Assembly (NCBI GenBank): GCA_963575745.1
Contig: CAUYUJ010016891.1
Span: 89,644 to 129,643 of the forward strand
Direction of reading: 5' to 3'
Source of the DNA: Prorocentrum cordatum
Taxonomy: Eukaryota > Sar > Dinophyceae > Prorocentrales > Prorocentraceae
DNA: 40,000 nucleotides
The notes below the pieces were generated by a model. It was given only the letters and a program-made list of their open reading frames with translations. It was not told the origin of the DNA and searched no databases. The position numbers were made by a program, and so were the translations under genes. Positions 29,739-40,000 of this stretch are shown one piece after another; the first letter of the stretch is position 1, and the number at the start of each line of letters is the position of its first letter.

Positions 29739-30483
29739 TCTTTCGCCCCGTCTGTGCGTGCCCTCAACTGCGACAGTTGGGGCACCTGGAAGAGAATGCA
29801 TCCTCACGCGCCTCCTGCGGTCCTGCTAGTGCAGGAACATAGACTGGCCGCTCATGGAGAAGTCGATGTCGCCTCCTCGTGGTGTGCTCGCAACGGTTGG
29901 AACTCGTTGTGGACCCCTGCCGTGCTCGCGGAAAAGGGAACCCCAGGAGTCACCGCGGTGCTTGCGAAAGACTGGCTCGGCCTCTGCCCCCCCCCCCCTC
30001 TCCTCTGGTCGCGCTATTGTCCCAGGGCGAGCTACTCAAGGGGTTATTCAGGTCCCAGGGGGGGTCAGCTACCACATGTTTTCGGTTTGCTTGCGCGACG
30101 CTGAAGGTCTGACTGAGCGTAATCGGGAGCTGTTATGTCGAGTTGGGGCATGTGCCTCCGTTTGTTGCTCCAGTTTTGTTGTTGGCGGAGATTTCAACGT
30201 CTTTCCTGGAGAGCTTGCTAGCAGTAAGTTTATCGGTCAGCTCCAGGGCCTGCTCATCAATCCTAAAGGCCACGCGCATTTCGGTTCAGGCTCTCCCTCG
30301 ACCCTGGATTAGTTCGTCTGTAGCCGGGGGTTGGTAAAAGCGGTTGGATCTTGCAGGGTCGATCTGGAGACGGAGCTCAGCCCCCATCGGCCCGTGGACC
30401 TCTTTTTCCTCAAGTCCCCCGCTGTTCTCAAAGCTCTCAGCTTCAGGAAGCCCCCCCCCCTTTGCCACGGGATCGAGTAATAG
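29739..30483 (+). pseudogene. LINE APE-type endonuclease domain
   Basis: VRALNCDSWGTW is the start, with the conserved Asn. VLLVQEHRL carries the catalytic Glu, followed by NGWNSLWTPA and GTPGVTAVLAKDW. After a frame change at the 12-C run (29987-29998) the domain resumes with YHMFSVCLRD, FVVGGDFNVFPG (Asp and Asn of the GDFN motif), then STLD-stop-FVCSRG, and SPHRPVDLFF with the C-terminal His. The catalytic set is thus visible but split over two frames with a TAG. This domain nicks target DNA to prime reverse transcription. Confidence 0.75.
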
Positions 30484-31413
30484 GTCCGACGCTGCCTCCG
30501 CCATGCTGGGGCCAAGTTATTTTGCGCCGCGCTCAGGCTGGTCTTGACGCGGTCACCGCTGGTGACGCTATTTCTGCCCTCAGTCATCTTCCCCCTGCCT
30601 ACGGATCTTGGGCTGATAAGGCGGAGGAGGAGTTGGTCCACGTGCTGGGTGCCGACCTGGTGAAGACCGGGAGCAGGAGTAAGGTGCCTCAGTTCGTTTG
30701 GGGGAGCTTAGTGGGGCGGGATACTCAACCTAGGTACCGCGAGCATCGTGCCGTCCAGTGGCTGGTGGCTCAGTTTAGAGCTTTCTTGGGGCTGCAGCGG
30801 GCCGGCCAAGGTTGTGGAGACCAGGCCGCCGGCTTGCGTGCTTTGCTTGTCAGTCCTCCTTCCTCCATTGCCAGCCATTCGGACAAGTATGCCTCTTCTG
30901 TTAGTCGTGTCGGGGAGTATATTCTCGCGCTGAAAGGAGATTCCCGCCAGCCCCCCCCGACAAAATCGATTGTGGTGAAGAGCTTCTCGGCGCCCTTGTC
31001 GCGGTCCTGGAGGGGGCCAACGGTGTGTTCGGGTCTCGGGCTCAGGCGGATTGGAGAGCCTGGCTGACGGAGGGCCTCGACCAAGGAGCTCGCAGGATTC
31101 ACGCCATTGCTCGAGACGGATCGGTCGTTGCCGACCCCCTCTCGCTCCTGGCCAGTGAAGGTTCCAAGTTCGCCAGTTTTTGGAAGGAAGGTTTGGGCAG
31201 CCCCTCCAGCTGCACGTTGGTGGAAGCTCTTCCTCGCGCTGACCCAGCCCAGCTCAGGTCGGTCAGTGAGAAGTACAAGAGAACCTCGGCGGTCACCTAC
31301 GATGGTTTCGATTGCCGTCGTTTCCACTTTCTGTGCGATGGTGGATTGATTGCGCGCGGCATGCTTTTTTCAGCTGATGTAGTCGGTCGGCCAGCTTCCC
31401 CGCCAGATCTGCC
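30484..31413 (+). pseudogene. LINE linker between endonuclease and RT
   Basis: Frame 0 includes RAQAGLDAVTAGDAISALSH and VPQFVWGSLVGRDTQPRYRE up to an 8-C run at 30951. A third frame then carries ADWRAWLTEGLDQGARRIHA and EKYKRTSAVTYDGFDCRRFH. Helical, without a named domain, as is usual for this linker. Two frame changes are needed to read it through. Confidence 0.6.
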
Positions 31414-32613
31414 GTGCTGCTTGCTTTGCTCTCGAAACCCAATGGTGGCTACAGGCCGATAGGGGTGTTCTGCTCCTGGTATAGGGTCTGGGGGCGCCTT
31501 CGGCGCCCCCGGGCCTTATACTGGGAGCAGCAACACCCCCGTCGGTACTGGGCTGCTGGGGCGTTTCGCGGAGCTGCGGATGTGGTCTGGCGTCAGGCTT
31601 TCCGTGCTGAAACGGGTACCTCTAAGGGGGAAGAGAGCGCTAGTGTGTTTTAGGATATGCTCAAATATTACGAAACGATCGATCTTGACGTGCTTGAGCA
31701 GCGTTGCTGTCAGCACCAATTTCTTTCAGTGCTGACCCGTCTCTCGCTCTATGCGTACAGGTGCGGACGTTTCGTTTCTTTGGCTGGTTTGCTGGATGGG
31801 CCATTTCTTGTTCAGAAAGGGGTGGTTGCTGGGTGTAGCATGGCCACTGCGCTCATCCGCATATAAAGTATGTCCTCCTTGGATAAGCTCCCCTTTTTCC
31901 CCTTTCCAAGGAGTTTGGCATTTGCATTGGCGACCCTGGCATCTTATGCACTGGGACCCGCAAACATCTTGTCAGTTCTATTGTTGCTGTTTCCTCGGCT
32001 CTCCATGATGCTATCACTGATGAGAAGGAAATGCATTGCCACCTCGCTTTAGACAAGGTTTGCACCGTTGCGTCGTCCAAGGGTCTTGTCAGCGCGTTGT
32101 CAGATGCCCCATGGTCAACTCGGGGGCGAGGTCACGGCCTCGACTGTCAACCTCGGTGTTGACTTTTGTGCTGGTGCGTCCGTCAGGGCGTCAGGGCGCT
32201 GTTCTGAGCTCAAGAGCAGAGTGGCGCTGCTCTTCAGGAAGGCTAGACGCATCAAGCGTCAGGCAGGCAACCTCGGTCGCAAAGCTCTCAGAGTGTTCGC
32301 TTCGGGCCCCCTCCCTGGAGGGGCCTATGGGGCGGACATTTTGGGGGTGGGCGACCAGGTCCTCCAGGCGATGCGGCGGCGAGCCGTCTCGACGGTCAGG
32401 CCCTTCGCTAAGAGTAGGTCTCTCACGGCTGTCGGCATCCTGTCGGACGACCCGTGTTGGCGAGCCGCCTGTGCCCTTTTGTTGCGATGGAGCAGGGGGG
32501 CGTGGTCGGCGCAAACTCATGAGCGCCCCTGGTCCATCCCCCGCAGAGAGCTCCGACGCGCTTTTAGGGGTGTTTTCCCCCCCCGTTGCCCAGAGTTGCC
32601 TGGCCGACTGTGA
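31414..32613 (+). pseudogene. LINE reverse transcriptase domain
   Basis: Fingers: LLALLSKPNGGYRPIGVF, the classic KPxGGxRPI motif. Then DVVWRQAFRAETG, DMLKYYETIDLDVLEQ (motif A region) and VVAGCSMATALIRI (motif B-like). In another frame, FGICIGDPGILCTGT at about 31914-31958 lies where the catalytic (F/Y)xDD is expected. Only one Asp is kept, so polymerase activity would be lost. LDKVCTVASSKG and NLGVDFCAGASVRA correspond to motifs D and E, and YGADILGVGDQVLQAM to the thumb. Stops at 31651 and near 31864, and two frame changes, break the ORF. A large foldback at 31462-31539 lies within the fingers. Confidence 0.75.
31462..31539. repeat. Long foldback with UUCG loop inside the RT region
   Basis: GGGGTGTT-CTGCTCCTGGTATA...GGGGGCGCC-TTC-GGCGCCCCC...TATACTGGGAGCAG-C-AACACCCC. 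The arms pair over about 37 bp with a one-base bulge, and nearly every mismatch is a G.T pair that would be a wobble in RNA. The loop closes as C(UUCG)G, a very stable tetraloop. Confidence 0.9.
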
Positions 32614-33292
32614 AAGGCCCTGTCTCTGCTCTCCGTTTTACTTTGCTTAGGTTGGGTTGGGTCATGGAAGATTAGGTTGCGATTTCTGATGACCGAGGTT
32701 ACAGTTTGCAGCTTGGTTTGGCCCCCCCCTAAGCTTTTGGAAACGTTGTGCAAGGAAGCGTACTTTCGGGGGCTCGAACGCGACCTTGGGGACAAGTGGG
32801 ACCTGGACTGCAGAGCGTGTCTGGACACCCCCAAAGCTGCCTGCAGCAGTAAGAAGTTTACTCCAGCCCAGAGGGGCTGGATTCGTGCTTGCTCTTGCGA
32901 TGCGATTTGGCCTGTGGGCAAGGCTCTTGCGTGCGGGTGCCAAGTTTTCCCGCTCTGCCCTCTCTGCTCTGCTGCGCCCGACTTTTTTGTTTGTTTGTTT
33001 GTTTTTTCCTCTTCGCAGGCCCTGGCAATGCGCGGCGGCGGCTGTGCAAGAGTTGCGGGCTCCGTTGGCCCCGCCCTCAGTCGTCGCTGATGCCGTTGAA
33101 GTTAAGGCGGGCCATGCGGCACCTGACCCTCGCGTTCGCGCTCTATATACGAGAGGAGCTTTCGCTCGCCCCGCCGATGTCTTGCCGCGCCCTGCTGTGG
33201 ACGGGATTAATGCGTTGCTTTGCGCGTGGCATTGCAAGGAGCTTCCCAGCCCTGAAGGCCCCGGGGTTCCAGTGGACGGGGGAATGTGGGGT
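32614..33292 (+). pseudogene. LINE segment between RT and RNase H
   Basis: Connector with several short frames, including LETLCKEAYFRGLERDLGDK WDLDC-type sequence near 32735-32815 and VEVKAGHAAPDPRVRALYTR leading into RNase H. A TTTG-repeat tract lies near 32985-33008. No separate domain is recognised. Confidence 0.5.
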
Positions 33293-33766
33293 CATGTCTT
33301 CATTGATGGGTCCTGCCAGCGCCACCCGATCAACTAACTTTCTGGAGCTGCTTATGCTGTGTGCATGCATGCGGAGGATGGTACCTGCCTTGGAGAGGCT
33401 AGGGGCCCAGTATGGACCCACCTTCCGCAGACGCCGCAGGCCTCTGAGTATGTTGCTCGTTGTGTCGCTGGCCAGTTTCTTGTGATACCGTCTATCATTT
33501 ATTCGGACTGCGCTAATGTAGTTGCTTACAGCAAACTGCCATTGCCAGAGCGGTACTCTGGCAAGAGGTCTTACTTAGGTATGGTAACGCATGCCAATAA
33601 TTTCGAGGGCCGACTTGTAGAGGATATAGTTAAAGTTAAAGCTCATCTGGGTGTCAACGAGGAAGGCATCACAGCTATAGAAAGATTTCTTAGGAGAGGA
33701 AATGCTGATGCGGAAGCGAGTGCTAAGCATGCCCTGCAGCTTCACCCTTCGGACCCGTCCGAATAA
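33293..33766 (+). pseudogene. LINE RNase H domain
   Basis: Frame 2 reads GHVFIDGSCQRHP (first catalytic Asp), stop TAA at 33335, then SGAAYAVCMHAEDGTC, QTPQASEYVARCVAG (Glu), IIYSDCANVVAYSKL (second Asp), VKVKAHLGV and RGNADAEASAKHAL (last Asp). All four metal-binding acidic positions of RNase HI are present, with a single in-frame stop and no frameshift, making this the best-kept domain of the element. It would remove RNA from the RNA-DNA hybrid after reverse transcription. Confidence 0.85.
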
Positions 33767-33772
33767 GCCAAA

Positions 33773-34203
33773 GTGGACGAGCTAATTGAAGCCGCCAGGG
33801 GCTATTGCACCCTAGCGGCCAATTTGCCCCCTCTGTGGCCCAAGCTCTCCCTTGATGTCCCCCTGGTCCCCTCTCCCCTCGCCGAGCGCCCTGACAGGCC
33901 CTGCAGAGTAGGTCGTCGCTGGGATTACTGGGCGGGTGTCTGGAGGTGCGCTGTGCGCCTCCGGGGGGGTAGGGGTTTGTCCCGCCCTCCCCCAGGAGGG
34001 TGCCCCCCAGGATTCCAGGTTGCACGCTGCGGGCCAGGATGCCCTAGGACACAGAACGGTTGGTTTTGACTGTTCTGACAAGTCAATTCTCTGCATATGC
34101 CTGAAATGTAAGTGCTACTCCTCTGGGGGTAAGGTCCGAGGCCTAGGTGTAGAGTGCAGAAAGCCCGCGCGTGCTGGACGCCAGTATTGGGCTGCGTTGT
34201 GTA
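33773..34203 (+). pseudogene. LINE C-terminal Cys-rich tail
   Basis: After a TAA at 33764 the same frame continues VDELIEAARGYCTLAANLPP and WDYWAGVWRC. Another frame then reads FDCSDKSILCICLKCKCYSS then GLGVECRKPARAG, a CxxC...C pattern like a terminal zinc ribbon, ending at a 31-T run. Coding-like sequence (GVAVDDTSLVRCFNTYLASK) resumes after the T/C run at 34300-34443 and may belong to the same protein. Confidence 0.55.
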
Positions 34204-34205
<2 letters not shown>

Positions 34206-34236
<31 letters not shown>

Positions 34237-34256
34237 CTTCCCCCCCCCCCCCCCCC
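34206..34256. repeat. Poly-T(31)-CTT-poly-C(17) tract
   Basis: T run 34206-34236, then CTT and 17 C. It resembles a splice-acceptor pyrimidine tract in composition, but its length suggests slippage or an inserted tail. Confidence 0.95.
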
Positions 34257-34445
34257 TTTCTTCTTCTTCTTCTCCTTCCTCCTTATTCTCGTTCGAACAA
34301 GGGTGTAGCAGTGGATGATACCTCGTTAGTGCGATGTTTCAATACTTACTTGGCGTCGAAGCCTGATTTTTCTGGCGATGATGGTAAGAGTTCCAATCCC
34401 ATCAGCTCTGCTGGTGGTGGCCCCAGCTCTCAGCGGGGACAGTAG

Positions 34446-35410
34446 CTCGCGTTTCCTTCTGAGCCAGGATACCCCAGTTTGGCAGTCTCGGAAGGCGGCT
34501 TGGACAAACCCAGCTCATCCTCCTGTGCTGCGGCAGCCTCTTCTACCGCTTTCCACCGCCAGGGGGGGCCTGACAGTTCGGATCGACTCGCCGTTCGCTT
34601 TTCTCTGGCATTGTCGGCAGGCATGCACCTGCTCAGATTTCTGGTGTACTTTTCTGGAGCACGGCCCGATGCGACTGACCCTTTTCGCAGGCACCCGTGC
34701 AAATGCCCCGCGTCTGGGGCGAGGCCAGCCGTCGTCCTGGCGCTCTCTGCACCTGGGGCGGCTGGCCTCGTCGTCCTTGTGTGGGTGGTCGATTTTTCGG
34801 CTTTTTTGCTCGAGTTTCGTTCCTTGGCTCCAGGCGAAATGTTATGTCTCCTGGGGAGGAGGCAGCTGTGTGCATGCCCCGCATCTGGGGCGAGGCCTGC
34901 TGTCGTCCTGGCGCTCTCTGCACCTGGGGTGGCAGGCCTCGTCGTCCTTGTGTGGGCGTTCGTTTCTTGTTTCTCACGCGGCGGCCTCTCCGCCGCTCGT
35001 CTTGTCTTTTCTGTTGTGCACCCCGCCTCAGGGGGAAGGCGCGCGGCGCACTCGTGTGTGGGCGTATTTCTGTCTCCGAGCACGGGGGTGGTCGTTGGCC
35101 TGCCCTGACAGTGGCTCGTGTCGTGGTGCTGCAGAGGCCAGGCAGCTTCGAGCTCCTGGCCCCAACACCTCTCCGCGGCGGCAGCCCACTGGCTGCTATC
35201 GCCGCCCGCTCATTTGCACAGTGGCGAGCGGGTGGTTTGCGCTGCTTTTACATCTGCAGGGTTGCCTGCAGGTGCCTGGTGTATCTTTGCTTAACTTGGG
35301 CAGAAAAGAGCCCAGCAGGTCGCCCTGCTGGAGCGTGCTGTGCCGCCTGCCGCACAGCTCGTTGCACTTCAGGCAGTGGGAGCGTTGAGTCCAAAAAACT
35401 CTTGAGGCAG
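34446..35410. repeat. GC-rich stretch with 171-bp direct duplication
   Basis: ATGCCCCGCGTCTGGGGCGA (34703) and ATGCCCCGCATCTGGGGCGA (34874) start two copies 171 bp apart. The first 90 bp or so are highly similar (TCGTCCTGGCGCTCTCTGCA and CTCGTCGTCCTTGTGTGGG shared). Since 171 is a multiple of three, three + frames stay open across both copies. One would repeat the hydrophobic AVVLALSAPGAAGLVVLVW. Coding is undecided. Confidence 0.7.
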
Positions 35411-35580
35411 TGTTGGGCTGTCTTGCTGGCCTTCCTGGGCCGTCTTGGAAGCCTTGGAGGGGGGCCTCGGAGAGCGCCAGGGAGGCGTCGGGGCGGTCAG
35501 AAGCCCTCGGGAAGGGGAGCCGGTGCATGAGCCCGGATGCTGGGAGGCGGGGGTGGGACCCTTGGAAGACTTTTAGGACC
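35411..35580. other. CTTGG-rich stretch
   Basis: GGCCTTCCTGGGCCGTCTTG and similar units link it to the CTTGGGGCC repeat type. No gene. Confidence 0.45.
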
Positions 35581-35610
35581 CCTGCCGGGCCTTCCCTTGG
35601 CATGCTGCCA

Positions 35611-35740
35611 CGCCACAAGGTGCGAGGGTGCCTCGCTTCGCGTGAGGCTCGGGGCACCTCCCCTTAGACTTTGCCACAGGAAAGGTGCGCACCTCCCCCG
35701 ATCCATGGATTTGGCGACCGCGCGCCAAATTCATGGATCG
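35611..35740. repeat. Three consecutive hairpins
   Basis: AGGTGC...GCCTC...GAGGC...GCACCT at about 35619-35660, the perfect palindrome AGGTGCGCACCT at 35683-35694, and an 18-bp stem CGATCCATGGATTTGGCG / CGCCAAATTCATGGATCG with a 6-nt loop at 35699-35740 and one G.T mismatch. Confidence 0.8.
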
Positions 35741-36026
35741 CTAATCCATGTCTGCGCGCTCCAGATAAGGTCAGTGGGGGCTGAGGTTGCGCGCTCTGGT
35801 GTCAGTATCGTTTAACCGACCACCATCCCCATCCCCATCCCCTTCGAGACCCCCGCCAGGTTACCACTCCCGTTGGGGATGCGCCTCTCGAAACCCGAAG
35901 GGGACGGCCCATATCCCCATCGGAGGGGGTGAATCGGCCCGTGGGGCCCAGGCCACGCCGCCGGGGATACGGATCGGATAAACGATGCTCACCTGGAGGT
36001 TTTCTCCGAATGGCTTAAGCGACCCG
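35741..36026. other. Unassigned stretch
   Basis: CATCCC repeats near 35822-35841, then unstructured GC-rich sequence. No gene recognised. Confidence 0.4.
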
Positions 36027-36122
36027 TCCTCCTCCTCCTCCTCCTCCTCCTCCTCCTCCTCCTCCTCCTCCTCCTCCTTCCTCCTCTCTCCTTTTCATCC
36101 TCCTCTTACTCCTCCTCGCCCT
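36027..36122. repeat. TCC triplet array
   Basis: (TCC)n, pyrimidine strand on +, just before the GAG/GAT belt at the end of the window. Confidence 0.9.
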
Positions 36123-36359
36123 CCCCTTGTCGGGTCGCCTGCGGCCCCGGGGAAACCGTCCTTTGAGACCCTCCAATGCTCATGGTGGCCCCCCCCCGCC
36201 GTTGTGCGCCGCGGCTGGACGGGCCCTGGGCCATGCTGGGCCTTCGGGGCCCCGCGCTCCTTGGTTTTTGTCCGTCGCCCCTCTCGTTGGCGAGGGGTGC
36301 TGCCTCTTGTTCTGTGTTTCTTTGGGCTGGGTCGCACCGTTCGCGCTCCTGGGCTGGCG
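36123..36359. other. Unassigned GC-rich stretch
   Basis: Separates the TCC array from the GAG array. Frames are open on both strands without recognisable motif. Confidence 0.4.
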
Positions 36360-36492
36360 AAGAGGCGGAGGAGGAAGAGGAGGGGGAGGAGGAGGAGAGA
36401 GGAGGAGGATGAGTGAGGATATGGGCGGAGGAGTGGGATTGGGAGGGGGAAGGAGCGTGAGTCAGGAGGAGGAGGGGGCGGATGATGATGCT

Positions 36493-36556
<64 letters not shown>

Positions 36557-36560
36557 CTGC

Positions 36561-36607
<47 letters not shown>

Positions 36608-36649
36608 CTGATGATGATGATGATGCTGATCATGATGATGATGATGATT

Positions 36650-36683
<34 letters not shown>

Positions 36684-37299
36684 GGATGATACGCACTAAT
36701 AAGACAACGAATGCGAATCATACGATGACTCAGCAGATTCGCATTATTACTACTATGAATAATACCAGTACTAACGCCACTAACCGAGCAGGAGACAGAG
36801 GAGGAGACAGACGAGGAGACAGAGGAGGCGACAGAGGAGGAGGAGGAGGAGGAGGAGGAGGAGGAGGAGGAGAAGGGTGATGAGGAGGATAAGGAGGAGA
36901 CAGAGGAGGAAGATGAGGAGGAGGAAGATGAGGAGGAAGAGGAGGAGGCGGAGGAGGAGGAGAGAAGGAGGAGGAAGCTGATGATCATGATGCTGATATG
37001 CTGCTGATGATGATGCTGATGCTGATGCTGATGGTGATGATGTCGATGCTTACGCTGCTGAGGATGCTGCTGATGATGATGCTGATGCTGATGTTGATGC
37101 CGCTGCTGCTGACGATGATGATGATCACGCTGATGACGAAGGTGCTGCTGCTGATGATGATGATGATGACGATGATCATGATGATGCTCTTGATGACGAC
37201 GATGATGATTGTGATGATGTTGCTAATGCTGATGATGATGCTGCTGCTGATTATGATATGATGATGGTGATGATGCTTATGATGATGATGATGATGCTT

Positions 37300-37359
<60 letters not shown>

Positions 37360-37720
37360 CTGATGATGATGATGATGAGGATGATGCTGTTGCTGACGAT
37401 GATGACGAGAAGGAGGAGGAGGAGGAGGAGGGAGGAGGAGGAGGGAGAGGAGGAGGAGGAGGAGGGGGATGAGGAGGAGGAGGAGGAGGAGACATATGGG
37501 CGGAGGAGTTGGATGGGGAGGGGGAAGGAGCGTGAGTCAGGAGGAGGAGGAGGAGGACGAGGGGGAGGAGGACGAGGAGGAGGAGAAGGAGGAGCTGGAG
37601 GAGGGGGACGAGGCGGAGAAGGAGGAGGAGGAGGAGGGGGACGAGGCGGAGAAGGAGGAGGAGGAGGAGGAGGAGCAGGAACAGAAGCAGTTGGAGGAGC
37701 AGGAGCAGGAGAGAGGACTA
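36360..37720. repeat. Alternating GAG and GAT blocks with duplicated 57-bp module
   Basis: GAG blocks at 36360-36420, 36790-36980 and 37405-37720 alternate with GAT/GCT blocks at 36481-36690 and 36981-37395. A non-repetitive module starting ATATGGGCGGAGGAGT and ending GGAGCGTGAGTCAGGAGGAG occurs at 36419-36475 and 37494-37550 with two mismatches, so a GAG-module-GAT unit has been duplicated. Confidence 0.88.
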
Positions 37721-37957
37721 GTTGAATGAGCCGCAGGGGGATGAGCATGAGGATGAATATGAGGAGCTGGAGGAGAATGTTGAGAGTAAGGATGAACAAG
37801 ATACTGAGGAGGGGGAGGAGGATGATGCGGAGGATGATGAAGATGGTGACGATGATGAGGAGGGGGATGAGGGCCAGGATGAGGACCAGGAGGATGATGA
37901 GGATGCGGATGCTGATGCTGCTGATCATGGTGACGACGACGATGATGCTAACGATTC

Positions 37958-38007
<50 letters not shown>

Positions 38008-38086
38008 CTGATGATGATGATGATGATGCTGATGATGATGATGATGATGCTGACGCTGCTCATGATGATGGTGACGAGGCTGTTGC

Positions 38087-38118
<32 letters not shown>

Positions 38119-38473
38119 CTGATTGTTTTGGTGATGATCATGTTGGTGATAGTGATGGTGATGCTGATACATATGATGATGCTGATGATGCTGATGCAGC
38201 TGATGATGATGGTGATGGTGGTCGTGGTGATGATGATGCTCATGCTGACAGTGGCGCTGGCGATGCAGACGGTGATGATGCTGATGATGCTGCTGCTGAT
38301 GCTGATGATGCTGATGACAATGCTGATTTTCAGGATGATGCTGACGATGCCGTTGGTGATGATGCTAAGACTGATGATGAGGATGATGAGGATGAGGATG
38401 CTGATGACGTTGACGCTGACGCTGCTGATGATGATGCTGATGATGATGCTGCTTATGTTGATGCTGATGCCGC

Positions 38474-38505
<32 letters not shown>

Positions 38506-39566
38506 GTGATGGCAAGGGTCAGAGGGCTGGTGATGGTGACGGTGGTGATGGTGATGATGCTGATGCTGATGCTGAATATGATGATGATGATGTTGACGAT
38601 GATGGCGATGATGGCGGTGGTGGTGGTGATGTTGGTGATGATGCTGCTGCTGACGATGCTGATGATGCTGATGATGATGCTGATGGTGATGCTGATGAGG
38701 CTGATGCTGATGATGATGGTGATGATGCTGATTATGATGGCGATGCTGATGACTGAGATGAGGCTGATGTGATGGTGACGCATATACAGATGATGCTGCC
38801 GATGATGCTGATGATGCTGATGCTGATGGCGATGACTCTGATGTTGATGCTGATGACGATGCTGCTGGTGCTGATGATGCTGAGCATGATGCTGCTGATG
38901 ATGATGCTGATGATGATGATGATGATGACGATGATGATGATGATGATGATGATGGTCATGATCATGATGCTGATGATGCTGAACCTGATGATGATGCAGA
39001 TGCTGATGCTGATGCTGATGATGCTGATGCTGATGCTGATGCTTGTGATGATGAGACACTGATGCTGAGGAAACTGCTGCTGCTGATGATGGTGAGGTTG
39101 ATGCTGATCAAGATGACGATGACGATGACGATGGTGACGATGCTGTTGATGACGATGACTATGATGATCTGATGATCATGCTGATGCTGCTGATGATTAT
39201 GACGATGCCGATAACGCTGATGCTAATGGTTTTGATGCTGCTGCTGATGCTGATGCTGATGACGATGATGTTGATACTGACGATGCTGCTGATGATGATG
39301 CTGCGGATGAGGATGATTCTGATGACGATGATGACGATGAGGATGATGATGATGATGATGATGATGGCTGTGGTTTCGGTGGTGGTGGTGATGCTGATGA
39401 TGCTGATGATGCTGATGATGATGCTGATGATACGGATGATGCTGATTATGATAATTATGGTGGTGGTGGTGATGCTGATGATGCTGATGATGATGGTGGT
39501 GGTGCTGATGCTGATGCTGCTGATGATGCCGACGACGACGATGATGATCACCATGAAGATGATGAC

Positions 39567-39612
<46 letters not shown>

Positions 39613-39638
39613 TTGCTGCTGATGATGATGATGATTGC

Positions 39639-39684
<46 letters not shown>

Positions 39685-40000
39685 CTGATTATGATGCTGC
39701 TGCTGATGATGCTGATGCTGATGCTGATGCTGATGATGATGATGATGATGATGACGATGCTGATGATGATGCTGATGATGCTGATGCTGATGATGATGAG
39801 GCTGCTGACGATGATGATTATGCTACTGACGATGTTCATTATGATTATGCTGATGATGCTGCTGCCGATGATGCTGATGATGCTGATGATAGCGGTGGTG
39901 GTGGTGGTGATGCTGATGCCGCTGATGATGATGGTGGTGCTGGTGATGATGATGCTGCTTCTGCTGCTACTGATGATGATGATGATGATGATGATGATGA
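37721..40000. repeat. GAT/GCTGAT array to window end
   Basis: About 2.3 kb of GATGAT and GCTGAT units with scattered changes, continuing beyond the window. A + frame from 37722 to 38756 (344 codons, start NEPQGDEHEDEYEELEENVE) has mixed Asp/Glu/Asn/Gln at its beginning before becoming poly-Asp/Ala. It could be an acidic low-complexity protein, but GAT arrays are naturally open and no domain, leader relic or exon border supports it. Minus frames give Ile/Ser or His/Gln runs. Confidence 0.85.

Larger units (their letters stand above)
28323..34203 (+). mobile_element. Decayed non-LTR retrotransposon (LINE), about 5.9 kb
   Basis: Ordered domains on one strand: RanBP2-like zinc finger and coiled coil, APE-type endonuclease, reverse transcriptase, RNase H, then a Cys-rich tail. 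RNase H after RT, with an N-terminal APE endonuclease, fits RNase H-bearing LINE clades. The element copies its RNA at a nicked target. Stops interrupt it at 28563, after LD near 30312, at 31651, near 31864, at 33335 and at 33764. Frame changes fall near C-runs at 29339-29347, 29987-29998, 30451-30460, 30951-30958 and 32577-32584. It is either a dead copy or partly a sequencing artefact. True 5' and 3' ends and target duplications were not identified. Confidence 0.85.

Noticed and set aside
37251-39059. 602-codon minus-strand frame with His/Gln and Ile runs
   Set aside because: By-product of GAT/GCTGAT arrays, which have five open frames out of six.

Overview
The window looks like nuclear DNA of a dinoflagellate. 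The most specific evidence is at 20301: a decayed copy of the dinoflagellate spliced leader (TCCGTAGCC...GCTCAAG), followed at once by two further truncated leader relics. This is the signature of an mRNA that was copied back into the genome. High GC, very large repeat-filled introns, a GC-AG intron and dinoflagellate-style LINE remains agree. Species cannot be told from this window. No rRNA, tRNA, CRISPR array or bacterial-type operon was seen.

Layout. 1-9.7 kb is a repeat belt: GAG, GAT and GTC triplet arrays, an 18-bp minisatellite present in opposite orientations around 3.0-4.1 kb, a 442-bp tandem repeat (5.73-7.23 kb), and copies of a 235-bp inverted-repeat element. 10.3-27.7 kb holds four short exon-like blocks. 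Read in order they give successive motifs of a Roc (Ras-of-complex) GTPase domain: DFAGQEEYY, GLYILVIDL, VLLVGTHLD and LCFFPIDN. They would be separated by introns of about 0.8, 7.3 and 8.9 kb. Those introns contain a decayed LINE endonuclease fragment (12.7-14.0 kb), an unrecognised broken coding block (17.0-17.7 kb), a kinase C-lobe-like segment (19.9-20.1 kb), the spliced-leader relic with a downstream Ala/Arg-rich ORF, and most copies of two short inverted-repeat transposon families.

28.3-34.2 kb is a long, decayed non-LTR retrotransposon on the + strand: zinc finger and coiled coil, AP-type endonuclease, reverse transcriptase, RNase H, and a terminal Cys-rich segment. It is broken by stops and by frame changes, several at poly-C runs. 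Its RT region contains a foldback of about 37 bp with a UUCG loop. 34.4-36.0 kb is GC-rich DNA with duplications and hairpins. 36.0-40.0 kb is again TCC, GAG and GAT/GCT triplet arrays running to the window edge.

Most long open frames here are by-products of triplet arrays, which lack stops in five or six frames, and are not called as genes. The only confident host-gene content is the split Roc domain. The rest is a record of transposition, retroposition and tandem amplification.
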